A stretch of DNA of 64,000 nucleotides from positions 1 through 64,000 of the forward strand of contig NZ_QRQC01000016.1 in assembly GCF_003475325.1 (NCBI RefSeq), written 5' to 3'. Shown one piece after another: positions 43,071 to 52,180 of this stretch. The translations under genes and the position numbers were made by a program. This DNA is from Collinsella sp. AF33-16 (GTDB lineage Bacteria; Actinomycetota; Coriobacteriia; Coriobacteriales; Coriobacteriaceae). How positions within the stretch are numbered: position 1 is the stretch's first letter; every line of letters begins with the position of its first letter. Under the pieces are notes generated by a model, which ran no database searches, was not told the origin of the DNA, and saw only the letters and a program-made list of their open reading frames with translations.

Positions 43071-44915
43071 TTGAATTATCTGAGTGAGATGCTCAAATTG
43101 CCAGTCTTGGACGTCGACGGCGAAAAGCTCGGCGTGGTCAACGATTTTGGCATTGCAACCGGCGAAGTTTTTCCGCACGTGACGTCGCTCGCGTTCCGCG
43201 GCCCCGGCAAGACGCCGTTTATGATCAGCTGGCGCAAATGGGTCGACCGTATCGACGAGACGGGCGTGTACCTTAAGGCGTCGGCCACCGAAATCCGTTT
43301 TTCGTACCTGCAGCCGACCGAGCTCTTGCTCGCACGCGACGTGCTCAACAAGCAGATCGTCGACACGCAGGGCATGAAGGTCGTGCGCGTAAACGACATC
43401 AAGTTTTCCATGTCGGGCGAAAATCAGCTGCGTCTGCTGGGTGCCGAGGTTGGCGCCCGCGGCTTGCTGCGCGCGATCAGCCCCACGCTCGAGCATGTTG
43501 CCGAGGGCTTTATGAAGCACCTGGGCAAGCCGTTGAGCGAGGATATCATCGCCTGGTCCTACATGGACCTGCTCGACCGCTCGACCAAGAATATCCAGCT
43601 CTCGGTGTCGCACAAGACGCTCGGCGAGCTGCACCCTGCCGACATCGCCGACATTATCGAGCAGCTCGACCCGCGCCTACGTGCGCAGGTGTTTGCACAG
43701 CTCGATACTGCCCAGGCCGCCGAGGCCATCTCGGAGTTCGATGACGACGAGCTTATGACCGAGATGCTCGAGGGCCTGTCCGATACGGACGCATCGTCGA
43801 TGCTGGCCATGATGGACCCGGACGATGCAGCCGACCTGATCGACGAGCTCGATTACGAGAAGGCCGAGAAGCTCCTGCGCCTGATGGGCGTCAAGGAGGA
43901 GAAGGCGATTCGTAACCTGCTGGGGTATGAGGACAACACCGCCGGCCGCATCATGACCTCGGAGTTTGTTTCCCTGCCCGCCACGGCAACGGTCGGTGAC
44001 GCCATCGAGGCGATTCGCGAGCTCGACGAGGACTTCGAGAGCGTCTACTACGTCTATACCGAGGATCCGAGCGGCATGCTGACCGGCGTGCTTTCGCTGC
44101 GCACGCTGATCGTAGCCGACCGCGACGCCACGTTGGGTCAGCTGGCCTATCGCGACCTGGTCTATGTGTCGCCCGACGAGGACCAGGAAGACGTAACGGA
44201 CGAGATGACCAAGTATGACCTGGTCGCTATCCCCGTCTGTGACGAGAACCGCCACATCTTGGGTATCGTGACCTTCGACGACGCCATGGACGTTATCGCC
44301 GAGGAGCATCAGGAGGACCTGCAGATCGCCGGTGTCGGCTCGGGTGACAGCGCGTCCGACGACTCGACGAACGTGCTCAGCTGGTTCGTGCATCGCCAGT
44401 ACTGGGTTGTTGTATGGGGCATCGCGTCGTGCATCATGGCGACCGTGTTGGGGACGGCGCTCGGCTCCGCGCATCTGGTGGTGTTCCCCATGTGCGCCAT
44501 GCCGCTCGTGCTGCTGGCGGCCTCGCGCATGGTGTCGTTCGTCAAGAACTACTTCCTGGAGTATGACGGTCACGACGACGAGCCCAAGCCGTATCTGGGG
44601 TTCTTCTTCCAGAGCACGGGCATGGGCCTGATTCTGTCACTCGTGACCTATCTGTGCGCCCAGCTGGTGCGCACCGCTGCGTTCCCCGATGCGTCCATGT
44701 TTGAGGAGCAACTCTTTACCGGGTGTTTTAATATCGCTGCTATCATTTGCCTGGTTGGCAACATGAGTGCCGTGATTTACCTGATGGTGCTGTTCTGGCG
44801 TGACGAGCATGACCTCAACACGTCGGGCACCGCCATGAACGTCATTGCCGTCATGATCTCGTGCGTGGCGTATTGCATCGCCGCGGTGCTGCTCGCCATG
44901 TCAGTCATGGGCTAG
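43071..44915 (+). CDS. MgtE-family magnesium transporter with N-terminal PRC-barrel domain
   Basis: A 614-residue protein. The N-terminal extension (about 1-165) has PRC-barrel features (LPVLDVDGEKLGVVNDF). The MgtE N domain of helical repeats (LHPADIADIIEQLDPRLRAQ to DPDDAADLIDEL) follows, then a CBS pair from about 300 to 420 (AGRIMTSEFVSLP, DLVAIPVCDE) and a five-helix membrane domain. The start is TTG 43071, 8 nt after GGGGAGC; no in-frame ATG fits. Normal MgtE is about 450 residues, so the PRC domain is an addition, as seen in some actinobacteria. The next gene, an NRAMP-like protein, begins 8 bp after the stop, so the pair likely forms one operon for divalent-metal transport. Confidence 0.9.
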   Translation: MNYLSEMLKLPVLDVDGEKLGVVNDFGIATGEVFPHVTSLAFRGPGKTPFMISWRKWVDRIDETGVYLKASATEIRFSYLQPTELLLARDVLNKQIVDTQGMKVVRVNDIKFSMSGENQLRLLGAEVGARGLLRAISPTLEHVAEGFMKHLGKPLSEDIIAWSYMDLLDRSTKNIQLSVSHKTLGELHPADIADIIEQLDPRLRAQVFAQLDTAQAAEAISEFDDDELMTEMLEGLSDTDASSMLAMMDPDDAADLIDELDYEKAEKLLRLMGVKEEKAIRNLLGYEDNTAGRIMTSEFVSLPATATVGDAIEAIRELDEDFESVYYVYTEDPSGMLTGVLSLRTLIVADRDATLGQLAYRDLVYVSPDEDQEDVTDEMTKYDLVAIPVCDENRHILGIVTFDDAMDVIAEEHQEDLQIAGVGSGDSASDDSTNVLSWFVHRQYWVVVWGIASCIMATVLGTALGSAHLVVFPMCAMPLVLLAASRMVSFVKNYFLEYDGHDDEPKPYLGFFFQSTGMGLILSLVTYLCAQLVRTAAFPDASMFEEQLFTGCFNIAAIICLVGNMSAVIYLMVLFWRDEHDLNTSGTAMNVIAVMISCVAYCIAAVLLAMSVMG

Positions 44916-44923
44916 GTGGTCGC

Positions 44924-46186
44924 GTGCAAAATACCAAGCAAAAGTCGGGCACCAAGCAAAAGCTGACCATCGCAGCCATCTTTGGCGCTATGGGCCCCGG
45001 TCTGCTGGCGGCGCTTTCGGGCAATGACGCCGGCGGCATTGCAACGTATTCCAGCGCGGGCGCCAGCTATGGCTACAAGATGCTCTGGATGCTTCCCGTC
45101 ATGACTGTGCTGCTCATCGTGACGCAGGAGACCGCGGCGCGCTGCGGCTGCGTCACGGGCAAGGGCCTGGCATCGCTCATTCGCGAGCGCTTTGGCGTGC
45201 GCAAGAGCGTGTTGGCCATGGCGGCGCTGTTGATCGCCAACACGGCTGTGACCATTTCGGAGTTTGCGGGCATCGCCAGCGGCCTTGCTCTCTTTGGCGT
45301 GCCGGCGAGCATCTCGGTGCCGTTGGTGGCGCTGCTGGTGTGGATGCTTACCATGTCGGGTAGTTTCCAGCGCATCGAGAAGATTCTGCTGCTGGTGAGC
45401 TGCGTGTTCGTGACCTATATCGTCGCCGCGTTTATGGCTGGCCCCAACTGGGGTGAGGTCGCGGTCGACCTGGTCGTGCCCAACATTCAAAATGACCCCA
45501 GCTACGTGTCGCTCGTGGTCGCAACGATCGGTACCACTATCGCGCCGTGGATGATTTTCTTGGCGCAGAACAACGTGGTCGATAAGAACGCGGGCGAGGA
45601 CGATATCGTGCTGCAGCGTATTGATACCGTGAGCGGCTCGATCGCTGCTGATATCATTGCGGGCTTCATTATCATCACGACCGGCACGGTATTGTTCCCG
45701 GCGGGTATTCAGATTAGCGATGCTGCCGATGCTGCCCGCGCGCTGGAGCCTATTGCGGGTCAGTGGTCCACGGTACTGTTTGCCTCGGGCCTGGTCGCGG
45801 CGAGCTTCTTGGCTGCCTGCGTGCTGCCGGGCGTTACGTCGAGCGCTATCTGCGAGGCATTTGGCTGGGAGCGCGGTGCCGACCGCAGCTGGGACGAGGC
45901 CCCGGTCTATCGCGGCATCATTACGGCCATCATCGGTATCTCTGCCGTGCTGGTGCTTATGCCCGGCGTCGATCTGTTCCAGATTATGATGACCTCGCAG
46001 GTCATCAATGGCGTGCTACTGCCCGTGGTTCTGGTGTTCCAAGTGGTTATCGCCGCCGACCGTCACATTATGGGCGCCAACCGCAACGGCCGCGTGTGGA
46101 ACGTGCTCACGTGGGCGACTATCGCCGTGATTACGGTGCTGACGGTCGTCATGTTTGTGCTGCAAGCGATGGGCTACGGCGCTTAG
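44924..46186 (+). CDS. NRAMP-family transporter, atypical metal site (NRMT-like)
   Basis: A 420-residue protein with about 11 membrane segments. The first segment has GPGLLAALSGNDAGGIAT, where standard NRAMP proteins have DPGN; the Asp remains but Pro and Asn are changed. The sixth has TTIAPWMIF where the standard is A-x-x-MPH, so the metal-binding Met and the His are missing. NRAMP-related Mg2+ transporters reported from Eggerthella lack this Met, so Mg2+ is a better guess than Mn2+; the MgtE gene just upstream supports that. GTG 44924 is chosen over codons inside the MgtE gene. A terminator overlaps the stop codon. Confidence 0.88.
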   Translation: MQNTKQKSGTKQKLTIAAIFGAMGPGLLAALSGNDAGGIATYSSAGASYGYKMLWMLPVMTVLLIVTQETAARCGCVTGKGLASLIRERFGVRKSVLAMAALLIANTAVTISEFAGIASGLALFGVPASISVPLVALLVWMLTMSGSFQRIEKILLLVSCVFVTYIVAAFMAGPNWGEVAVDLVVPNIQNDPSYVSLVVATIGTTIAPWMIFLAQNNVVDKNAGEDDIVLQRIDTVSGSIAADIIAGFIIITTGTVLFPAGIQISDAADAARALEPIAGQWSTVLFASGLVAASFLAACVLPGVTSSAICEAFGWERGADRSWDEAPVYRGIITAIIGISAVLVLMPGVDLFQIMMTSQVINGVLLPVVLVFQVVIAADRHIMGANRNGRVWNVLTWATIAVITVLTVVMFVLQAMGYGA

Positions 46187-46198
46187 CGCCTCTTTTTT
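46178..46198 (+). terminator. Terminator embedded in the stop codon of the NRAMP-like gene
   Basis: GGCGC-TTA-GCGCC (46178-46190) is followed by TCTTTTTT. The stop codon TAG (46184-46186) lies in the loop. Confidence 0.75.
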
Positions 46199-46277
46199 GC
46201 CCATGGCCTCTCGGAGCCGGCTCGAAAAGAGCGATTTTTGGTTGGTTGCTGCGGGTGTACACAGATTTGGCTGCGTG

Positions 46278-48494
46278 CTACTTGTCGGTGCCCAGCTTGT
46301 GTGGCTTGTAGGCGAGGGCATTGACGAGTGCGTCGGCGGCGGATTTGACGGCTGCCGGCTGCGGATCGTTGACGTGGTCCTCGGGGTGCACGGGCAGGTC
46401 TTTCTTGACCGCATCGTGGATCAGGTTGAGGTACTCGGTCACGCCGGTAGTCGACAGGTGCGTGCCGTCGCCGTCGAACAGGTCGTTGCGGTTGGCGCTG
46501 TACCCGTACCAGTCGACAACGCGTACATTCTTGTAGCGCGTGGCGGCGTTGGCGATGGCCTGGTTCGTGGACCCGACCCACGGCTGCGGGCTACGCGTGT
46601 TTACAAACACGACAGTACGCTGCTCGCCGGCGTCGGCCATGATCGCGTCGACCTGGGCGTCCGTTACCAAGCCGTTGGTGCCCAGCGCAAAGACCACGAT
46701 CTTGCCGGCAAGGTTCTGTTGGAGATAGCCCTCAAATGTCGCGCGGCCCGCATCAAACTGGCGGCCCTTTTCGGCATCGATATGGCTGTGCGGGAACACG
46801 CCGTCAAAGGAATCAACGGCGCGCAGCGACACGGAGTCACCGATCATAAGCAAATCGTAGGAGCCATCGGGGAAGCCGTCGTTGTCCTTGTCGGTGTCGT
46901 CGGCCGCCTGCTGGTCGGCGGGCGCGGTGTTTTTGGCTTCCTTGTTGAGGACTTCGGCGCCCTCACCGCTCAGTGCGGAGGTCTCCGGCACAAAGATCAG
47001 GCCGCCCAGTGCAACGACCAACACGACAGCGCAGGTTGCGCAGACAGGGACGTGCGCGCGTGCCCAGTTGGCGGGCGTGGCGGTGCCGTCGCGGAACTCG
47101 GATACGGTGCGCTCAAAGGCGCCCTTTCTAAACGGCGTTTCGATAAAGCGATATGAGCATTCGGCCACGGCGACCACCACAAGTACCTGCAAGATGTACT
47201 GCCACCACGGTGTATCGTTGATGTTGGCGACCGGGTTCATGAGCAACAGCAGGGGATAGTGCCACAGGTAGATGCTGTACGAGCGCTTGCCAACCCACAC
47301 GAGCGGCTCGGCGGACAGCGCGCGGGCAACCATTCCCTGGGGCTGCACGCAGGCCGCGATGACCATGAGCGTGAGGACCGAGCACAGCAGCGTGCCGCCG
47401 CGATACTGGAACGCGGTGTAGCCGTTGGTGAGCGCGACCATGGCGGCAAGGCCAACCAGACCCACGACGCCCAACACATCGATGGATGTGGGCGAGGACC
47501 AAAAGCGCACGAGGGCGCTCGGCTGTGCCGGGGCGGTCTCGGCTGATTCGTCGGCCTTCTCGCTAGGTTTGCCCTCGGCGTTCTTGTCGTGCTTGGCGGC
47601 GCCAGCCAGGCGATTGAGCCCCAAACGATGAGCGAGACGCACTGGCGCCAGGTCGCGATCGGGGATAAAGGCCATCCAGGCACCCAGCAGTAGCGAGAAC
47701 ACGCGGGTGTCGGTGCCGTAGTACACGCGGCTGGGGTCGGCGGCAGGGTTGTAAAGCACCATCATGGCGAGGGCAGATGCCGCGGCAAGGCCCAGAACCA
47801 AGCGGCGCGTGTTGGGCTTGCTCACATGCATGGATACCATGGCAAACAGCAGTGGCGGCCAAATCAGGTAGAACTGTTCCTCGATGGCAAGCGACCAAAA
47901 GTGCGTGAGCGGCGAGGGGTCGCCCAGAGCATTGAAGTACGAGACGTTTTGGGCAATCTGCCACCAGTTGTTGAAGAACAGCAACGACGGCAGGATGTCG
48001 GGGCGCATCTTGGTGAGCATCACGTGGTTAAAGATGGTGCACAGCGCGCAGGTCACGAACACTACCGTTACCACGGCGGGGACCAGGCGACGGATGCGGC
48101 GAATCCAGAAGCTCTTGAGGTCGATGCGGCCGGTCTTAGCGACTTCGTTGAGTAGCAGGCGTGTGATCAGATAGCCCGAAAGCACAAAGAAGATCGTGAC
48201 GCCGAGCAGACCGCCCTGCGCCCACGTGAGGTTGAGGTGATAGAGCACCACCGCGACGACGGCAAGCGTGCGTAGGCCGTCAAGGGCAGGGATGTAGCGG
48301 GACTTGGGGCGAGCAGGCGTCTGCTCCGCGGCGGGAGTGTTGGCGCGGCCCGCGTTGTTGGTAGAAGCGCGATGAGGGCTTGCGGTGCGTCGCGGCTCGT
48401 TGGTACGGCGTTCGCTCTTCACGCGTTCGTGCGGCGCCGGCTCGTTGCCTGTGCGGCGTCGACCGCGCGAGCCCGATTGCGAGAATTGTTCCAT
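46278..48494 (-). CDS. OafA/YrhL-type O-acyltransferase with SGNH domain
   Basis: A 738-residue protein. A basic, disordered N-terminus (about 1-65) is followed by an acyltransferase-3 membrane domain of about ten helices, with IPALDGLRTLAVVAVVLYHL, the conserved FFVLSGYLITRLL and HFWSLAIEEQFYLIWP. An external linker leads to an SGNH-hydrolase-like domain (about 560-710) with MIGDSVSLRA (Ser), ALGTNG (Asn) and DGTHLSTTG (Asp, His). Such proteins move acetyl groups across the membrane onto cell-wall or surface glycans. The ATG lacks a good ribosome binding site. It is divergent from the ribokinase gene; acceptor unknown. Confidence 0.92.
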   Translation of the reverse strand: MEQFSQSGSRGRRRTGNEPAPHERVKSERRTNEPRRTASPHRASTNNAGRANTPAAEQTPARPKSRYIPALDGLRTLAVVAVVLYHLNLTWAQGGLLGVTIFFVLSGYLITRLLLNEVAKTGRIDLKSFWIRRIRRLVPAVVTVVFVTCALCTIFNHVMLTKMRPDILPSLLFFNNWWQIAQNVSYFNALGDPSPLTHFWSLAIEEQFYLIWPPLLFAMVSMHVSKPNTRRLVLGLAAASALAMMVLYNPAADPSRVYYGTDTRVFSLLLGAWMAFIPDRDLAPVRLAHRLGLNRLAGAAKHDKNAEGKPSEKADESAETAPAQPSALVRFWSSPTSIDVLGVVGLVGLAAMVALTNGYTAFQYRGGTLLCSVLTLMVIAACVQPQGMVARALSAEPLVWVGKRSYSIYLWHYPLLLLMNPVANINDTPWWQYILQVLVVVAVAECSYRFIETPFRKGAFERTVSEFRDGTATPANWARAHVPVCATCAVVLVVALGGLIFVPETSALSGEGAEVLNKEAKNTAPADQQAADDTDKDNDGFPDGSYDLLMIGDSVSLRAVDSFDGVFPHSHIDAEKGRQFDAGRATFEGYLQQNLAGKIVVFALGTNGLVTDAQVDAIMADAGEQRTVVFVNTRSPQPWVGSTNQAIANAATRYKNVRVVDWYGYSANRNDLFDGDGTHLSTTGVTEYLNLIHDAVKKDLPVHPEDHVNDPQPAAVKSAADALVNALAYKPHKLGTDK

Positions 48495-48681
48495 AAAACA
48501 TCATCCAATGACGAGAATAATCAGCACGTATTTATTGTAGCTGCCTGCTCCTGTGAATGCTTGCTGCTGGCGCAAGCTCAAGCGTGCGTCCACATCAAAG
48601 TGAACTAAAGTTATAGGGGGTGCGAGGGCGCACAATCGATGGTCGACGGTGGGCATAAGGCCCGCAGATGAGGAGGTTTCC

Positions 48682-49644
48682 ATGGCAGATCGCGACATCA
48701 TTGCGGTGTTCGGCAGCATGAACATGGACCTTTCGGTGGCGTGCGAGCGCATGCCGCGTGCGGGCGAGACCGTCGGCGGCAGCGGGTTTATCACCAACGC
48801 CGGCGGTAAGGGCGCTAACCAGGCCGTTGCCGCCGCGCGCATGGGTGCGCGCACATGCATGATCGGCGCTGTTGGACGTGATACCTTTGGCGATGCGCTT
48901 GTGGCGGGGCTCCAGGATGCCGGCGTGAGTGTTGAGTTCGTGGCGCTTCGCGATGACGTGGAGACCGGCACCGCGACTATCATTCGCTGCGAGGGCGACA
49001 ACCGCATCATACTGTCACCGGGCGCCAACCATGCGCTTGCGGGCGCGGACGTTGCCTGCGCGTTGAGGCGTCTGGTGGCCCATGAGCTCGACGGCGACGC
49101 CAGCGAGATTGCCCCGGCTGCCGGAAGCGTCTTTATCGCCCAGGGCGAATGTGACCTTGCGGCGACGGCCGAGGCGCTTGTTTGCGCTCACGAGCTGGGG
49201 TTCTATACGATCTTTAACCCGGCGCCCGCCTGCGACCTGCCGGCAGGAGCGTGGCCTGCGGTCGACCTGGTCTGTCCCAACGAGACCGAGTGCCAGGTGC
49301 TGACGGGAATCTTGCCCGCGGACGATGCAAGCTGCGTCGCGGCGCTCAATGTCCTGCTCGCTAGGGGTGCCGGAGCTGCGGTCATCACGTTGGGCGGTGC
49401 CGGCTCGGTTACGCTCGGCGATGACGGTGAGCTGCTGCGCATGCCGGCGCTTTCGAGCACGGTAGTCGATACCACGGCCGCCGGCGATACGTTTATCGGC
49501 GCGTTGGCGGCGGCTCGCCTAGAGGGCTTGCCGCTCTTTGAGTGCATGGCCGCGGGTGCTCGCGCCTCGGCAGTGACGGTGTCGCGCCTGGGCGCTCAGC
49601 AATCGATTCCCACGCGCGCCGAAGTTGAACATTGGTTTGGTTAA
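48682..49644 (+). CDS. rbsK: Ribokinase (PfkB family)
   Basis: A 320-residue sugar kinase. The N-terminal GSMNMDLSVACERMPRAGET and AGGKGANQAVAAARMGA are the ribokinase substrate motifs, and DTTAAGDTFIGAL is the C-terminal PfkB signature with the catalytic Asp. The product would be ribose-5-phosphate. AGGAGG at 48671-48676 directs ATG 48682. The nucleoside hydrolase gene follows 30 bp later, so the pair forms a nucleoside-to-ribose-5-phosphate route. A related sugar such as deoxyribose cannot be ruled out. Confidence 0.9.
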   Translation: MADRDIIAVFGSMNMDLSVACERMPRAGETVGGSGFITNAGGKGANQAVAAARMGARTCMIGAVGRDTFGDALVAGLQDAGVSVEFVALRDDVETGTATIIRCEGDNRIILSPGANHALAGADVACALRRLVAHELDGDASEIAPAAGSVFIAQGECDLAATAEALVCAHELGFYTIFNPAPACDLPAGAWPAVDLVCPNETECQVLTGILPADDASCVAALNVLLARGAGAAVITLGGAGSVTLGDDGELLRMPALSSTVVDTTAAGDTFIGALAAARLEGLPLFECMAAGARASAVTVSRLGAQQSIPTRAEVEHWFG

Positions 49645-49674
49645 ACGATAAAGACGGAGAAGCGGAGTAGAACA

Positions 49675-50649
49675 ATGGCAATCAAGAAGCTGATCCTTGA
49701 TCTGGATATGGGTGTGGACGATGCGATGGCGCTGGCCTATGCCATCGCGAGCCCCGAGGTGGAGCTCGTGGGCATCACCACGTGCTTTGGTAACGTGCGC
49801 GTCGAGCAGTCGGCGCACAACTGCCTGGCGGTGCTCGATCTGCTGGGTCGCCCCGAGGTTCCGGTGTACCTGGGTGCCGACCGTCCTCTGCAGGCGACTG
49901 AGCCCTATACGCCGCCGGCGTCCACCGCGCTCATTCACGGCAAGAACGGCATCGGCGGCGCGAGCGTGCCCGCGTCGCCCTACGAGCCGGTGGGAGCGAC
50001 CTCGGCCGGCGGCAACGCTGCGGTCGATTATTTGATCGATGCCGCGCGCACTTATGGTCCCGATCTGGTCTACGTAGCGACTGGCCCGCTCTCCAATCTG
50101 GCGCTCGCCCTGGAGCGCGATGCGGCGGCGATGATGTCCATCGGACGCGTGGTCGTGATGGGCGGCGCCCTTACCGTGCCCGGCAACGTGAGCGCGGGCG
50201 CCGAGGCCAACATGGCAAGTGATCCTGAGGCAGCCGACGCGGTGCTGCGCTCGGGCCGCAAGCTCACTATGGTGGGTCTGGATGTGACGCATCGCGCGGT
50301 GCTCACGCGTCGCGACATTGCTGGCTGGACGGGTTCGGGCACCATGGCCGGTTGCGCGTTTGCGAGCATGGTGGAGCACTACATTGGCTCGTACGAGATG
50401 AACGCCCCCTACCTGGGTGGCTGCGCGCTGCACGATCCGCTGGCGGTTGCCGTGGCGATTGATCCCACGCTCGTGGGCGCGCTCGGCTGTAACCTGCGCG
50501 TCGACCTGCTCGGCGAGTATCGCGGCCGCACCATCTGCGATGAGCGCCGTGTGGCCGACCCCGACAAGAGCGCACTCGTGGCGCTGACCGTCGACGCCCC
50601 GCGCTTCCTGTCCGAGTTCAAGGCGCGCATGGCCCGCGTCCTGGGCTAA
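49675..50649 (+). CDS. Nucleoside hydrolase (inosine/uridine-preferring family)
   Basis: A 324-residue enzyme. The N-terminal Ca2+-binding DLDMGVDDAMA, close to the DTDxGxDDxxA family motif, is clear. VYVATGPLSNLALAL, VVMGGAL and GCALHDPLAVA match further active-site stretches. It cleaves the N-glycosidic bond of ribonucleosides to give a base and ribose, which the upstream ribokinase then phosphorylates. GGAGAAGCGGAG lies upstream of the ATG. Base preference cannot be read. The inverted repeat after the stop may end the transcript. Confidence 0.92.
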   Translation: MAIKKLILDLDMGVDDAMALAYAIASPEVELVGITTCFGNVRVEQSAHNCLAVLDLLGRPEVPVYLGADRPLQATEPYTPPASTALIHGKNGIGGASVPASPYEPVGATSAGGNAAVDYLIDAARTYGPDLVYVATGPLSNLALALERDAAAMMSIGRVVVMGGALTVPGNVSAGAEANMASDPEAADAVLRSGRKLTMVGLDVTHRAVLTRRDIAGWTGSGTMAGCAFASMVEHYIGSYEMNAPYLGGCALHDPLAVAVAIDPTLVGALGCNLRVDLLGEYRGRTICDERRVADPDKSALVALTVDAPRFLSEFKARMARVLG

Positions 50650-50658
50650 GTTGTCTTT

Positions 50659-50729
50659 TTGGGACGGGGCTTTTTTGACTGGTATGATTGGTGCGACCGT
50701 TCGAACCAGCTAAAAGAGCCCCGTCCCAA
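50659..50729. repeat. TTGGGACGGGGC inverted repeat before luxS
   Basis: TTGGGACGGGGCTTTTTTGA (50659-50682 arm) pairs with 50706-50729 (three mismatches). Nearly the same arm occurs at 62148-62170, so this is a dispersed repeat. The T-run inside the first arm might also act in termination after the nucleoside hydrolase gene. TATGAT in the loop (50683-50688) is a possible -10 box for luxS. Confidence 0.75.
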
Positions 50730-50752
50730 TTTGACTATCGAGAGGATCTGCC

Positions 50753-51241
50753 ATGGAGCGCATTGCGAGCTTTTCCGTTGACCATCTGCTGCTTGAGCCC
50801 GGCGTGTACGTGAGCCGCATCGACCGCGATCCGGCGACCGGCGCCGCCGTCACCACCTTTGACCTACGCCTGACCACGCCCAATAAGGAGCCGGTCATGA
50901 ACACGGCTGAGTGCCACACCATCGAGCACCTGGGCGCGACGTTCCTTCGCAATCATGCCGAGTGGTCGAGCCGCATTGTCTACTTTGGCCCCATGGGCTG
51001 CCGCACGGGCTTTTACCTGGTTGTCTTTGGCGAGCTGACGAGTGAGAAGATCTTGCCGCTCGTCCGCGAGCTGTTTGAGTTTGTCGCCGGCTTCGAGGGC
51101 GATGTCCCCGGTGCCGCTCCCGAGGAGTGCGGTAACTACCTGGACCAGAACCTTCCTATGGCTAACTGGCTCGCACGCCGTTACCTCGACCGCGACCTGG
51201 CCGATATCGACGAGAAGCACCTGCACTATCAGCAGGCGTAA
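50753..51241 (+). CDS. luxS: S-ribosylhomocysteine lyase LuxS
   Basis: A 162-residue LuxS. The metal site HTIEH (about 57-61) and the later Cys in CGNYLDQNLPMAN are present, as are GPMGCRTGFYL with the catalytic Cys and the N-terminal SFSVDHLLLEPGVYVSRID. It splits S-ribosylhomocysteine into homocysteine and DPD, the AI-2 precursor, as part of methyl-cycle salvage. GAGAGGA precedes the ATG. No pfs or metabolic partner adjoins it. A terminator follows. Confidence 0.96.
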   Translation: MERIASFSVDHLLLEPGVYVSRIDRDPATGAAVTTFDLRLTTPNKEPVMNTAECHTIEHLGATFLRNHAEWSSRIVYFGPMGCRTGFYLVVFGELTSEKILPLVRELFEFVAGFEGDVPGAAPEECGNYLDQNLPMANWLARRYLDRDLADIDEKHLHYQQA

Positions 51242-51269
51242 GAGCTTTATCGCCCAAAACGAGCGCATT

Positions 51270-51301
51270 GGGCGCCTTCGCTTATGCGGGGGCGCCTTTT
51301 T
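51270..51301 (+). terminator. Terminator after luxS
   Basis: GGCGCC (51271-51276) and GGCGCC (51291-51296) form the base of a hairpin followed by TTTTT. Confidence 0.75.
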
Positions 51302-51350
51302 GTTGATTGGTCGGGACGAGCGTTCAAAATCGCTCATGTTTGTTCTAGAA

Positions 51351-51376
51351 TGTTCGTATAGTCACATTTACGAACA
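51351..51376. promoter_or_regulatory. TGTTCGTA-N10-TACGAACA operator before the DUF4867 gene
   Basis: A perfect 8-bp inverted repeat (51351-51358 and 51369-51376) overlaps a possible -10 box TATAGT (51357-51362) and reaches the ribosome binding site. The form fits a sugar- or GntR/LacI/DeoR-type repressor. The regulator is not in the window. Confidence 0.6.
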
Positions 51377-51385
51377 GGAGTGAAC

Positions 51386-52030
51386 ATGCATATCTACTCT
51401 GTCAACGATCCCGAGTTCAAATCCTATGGCAACGTTTGGGATGACGTTTCGTCCGAGCTCACGTCGCCCGTGCTCGAGGCGCTCTCTGCCACGCCCATTC
51501 CCGATGGCAGCAAGTACGTAGCAAGTGCGCCGGAGCTCGAGGGCGTCAAGGATGCCGATAAGTTGGGCTTTCTCATGTTTGGTGGTCGTCCCTTCCAGCT
51601 CGGCTGGTGCAACGGTCACAACACGCGCCTCAACTGCCTGGAGTATCACCGCGCCAGCGAGTTTAACCTGGGCGCCCGCGATTTTATTCTGCTCGTGGCG
51701 CATCGCTGGGAGATCGAGGACGGCAAGCTCGACACCGCGTGCGTCAAGGCGTTCCGCGTGCCGGCGGGCAAGGTTGTCGAGGTTTTCAACACCACGCTTC
51801 ACTACACGCCGTGCATGGTCGATGATGGGGGCTTCCAGGTGATGGTGGCGCTGCCCGCCGGCACCAACGGTCCGCGCCCCGAGGCTGCGGCCGACATGCC
51901 CACGGCCGGCGACGCTTACTGCTATTGGAAGGCCGACAAGTGGGTTCTCTGCCATGCCGACAGCCCCAAGGCTGCCGAGGGCGGCTACGTAGGCCTCATC
52001 GGCAAGAACCTCGACATCGCCTGCGACTAG
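51386..52030 (+). CDS. DUF4867 family protein
   Basis: A 214-residue soluble protein. HIYSVNDPEFKSYGNV at the N-terminus, GWCNGHNTRLNCLEYHRASE and FRVPAGKVVEVFNTTLHY are typical of DUF4867, a cupin-like family found beside sugar-use genes. The role is unknown; a sugar isomerase-like or binding function is possible. ATG 51386 has AGGAG close by; GTG 51380 overlaps that site. The operator directly upstream suggests substrate-dependent control. The gene is followed by two palindromes and a broken GH1 gene. Confidence 0.8.
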   Translation: MHIYSVNDPEFKSYGNVWDDVSSELTSPVLEALSATPIPDGSKYVASAPELEGVKDADKLGFLMFGGRPFQLGWCNGHNTRLNCLEYHRASEFNLGARDFILLVAHRWEIEDGKLDTACVKAFRVPAGKVVEVFNTTLHYTPCMVDDGGFQVMVALPAGTNGPRPEAAADMPTAGDAYCYWKADKWVLCHADSPKAAEGGYVGLIGKNLDIACD

Positions 52031-52040
52031 GGGGCTTCCT

Positions 52041-52105
52041 GTTTGTCTCGATCTGTAACATCTAGCGGGCTAAATCGTCTCTACCTGTTACAGATTTAGA
52101 CAAAC
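52041..52105. repeat. TGTCTCGATCTGTAACA palindrome, copy 2
   Basis: GTTTGTCTCGATCTGTAACA (52041-52060) pairs with 52086-52105 at 18 of 20 positions, around a 25-nt loop. Confidence 0.88.
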
Positions 52106-52125
52106 TGCAGGGGCTGCCCGAAAGA

Positions 52126-52180
52126 TCTCGATCTGTAACACCAGGCCCGGTTTTGGCGGCCTATCTGTTACAGATCGAGA
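52126..52180. repeat. TGTCTCGATCTGTAACA palindrome, copy 3
   Basis: TCTCGATCTGTAACA (52126-52140) pairs perfectly with 52166-52180. Copies 2 and 3 lie 20 bp apart. The rest of the 52031-52342 gap shows an ACCGCCACAAAGG / CCTTTGTGGTGGTT pair (about 52195-52231) and no gene. Confidence 0.88.
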
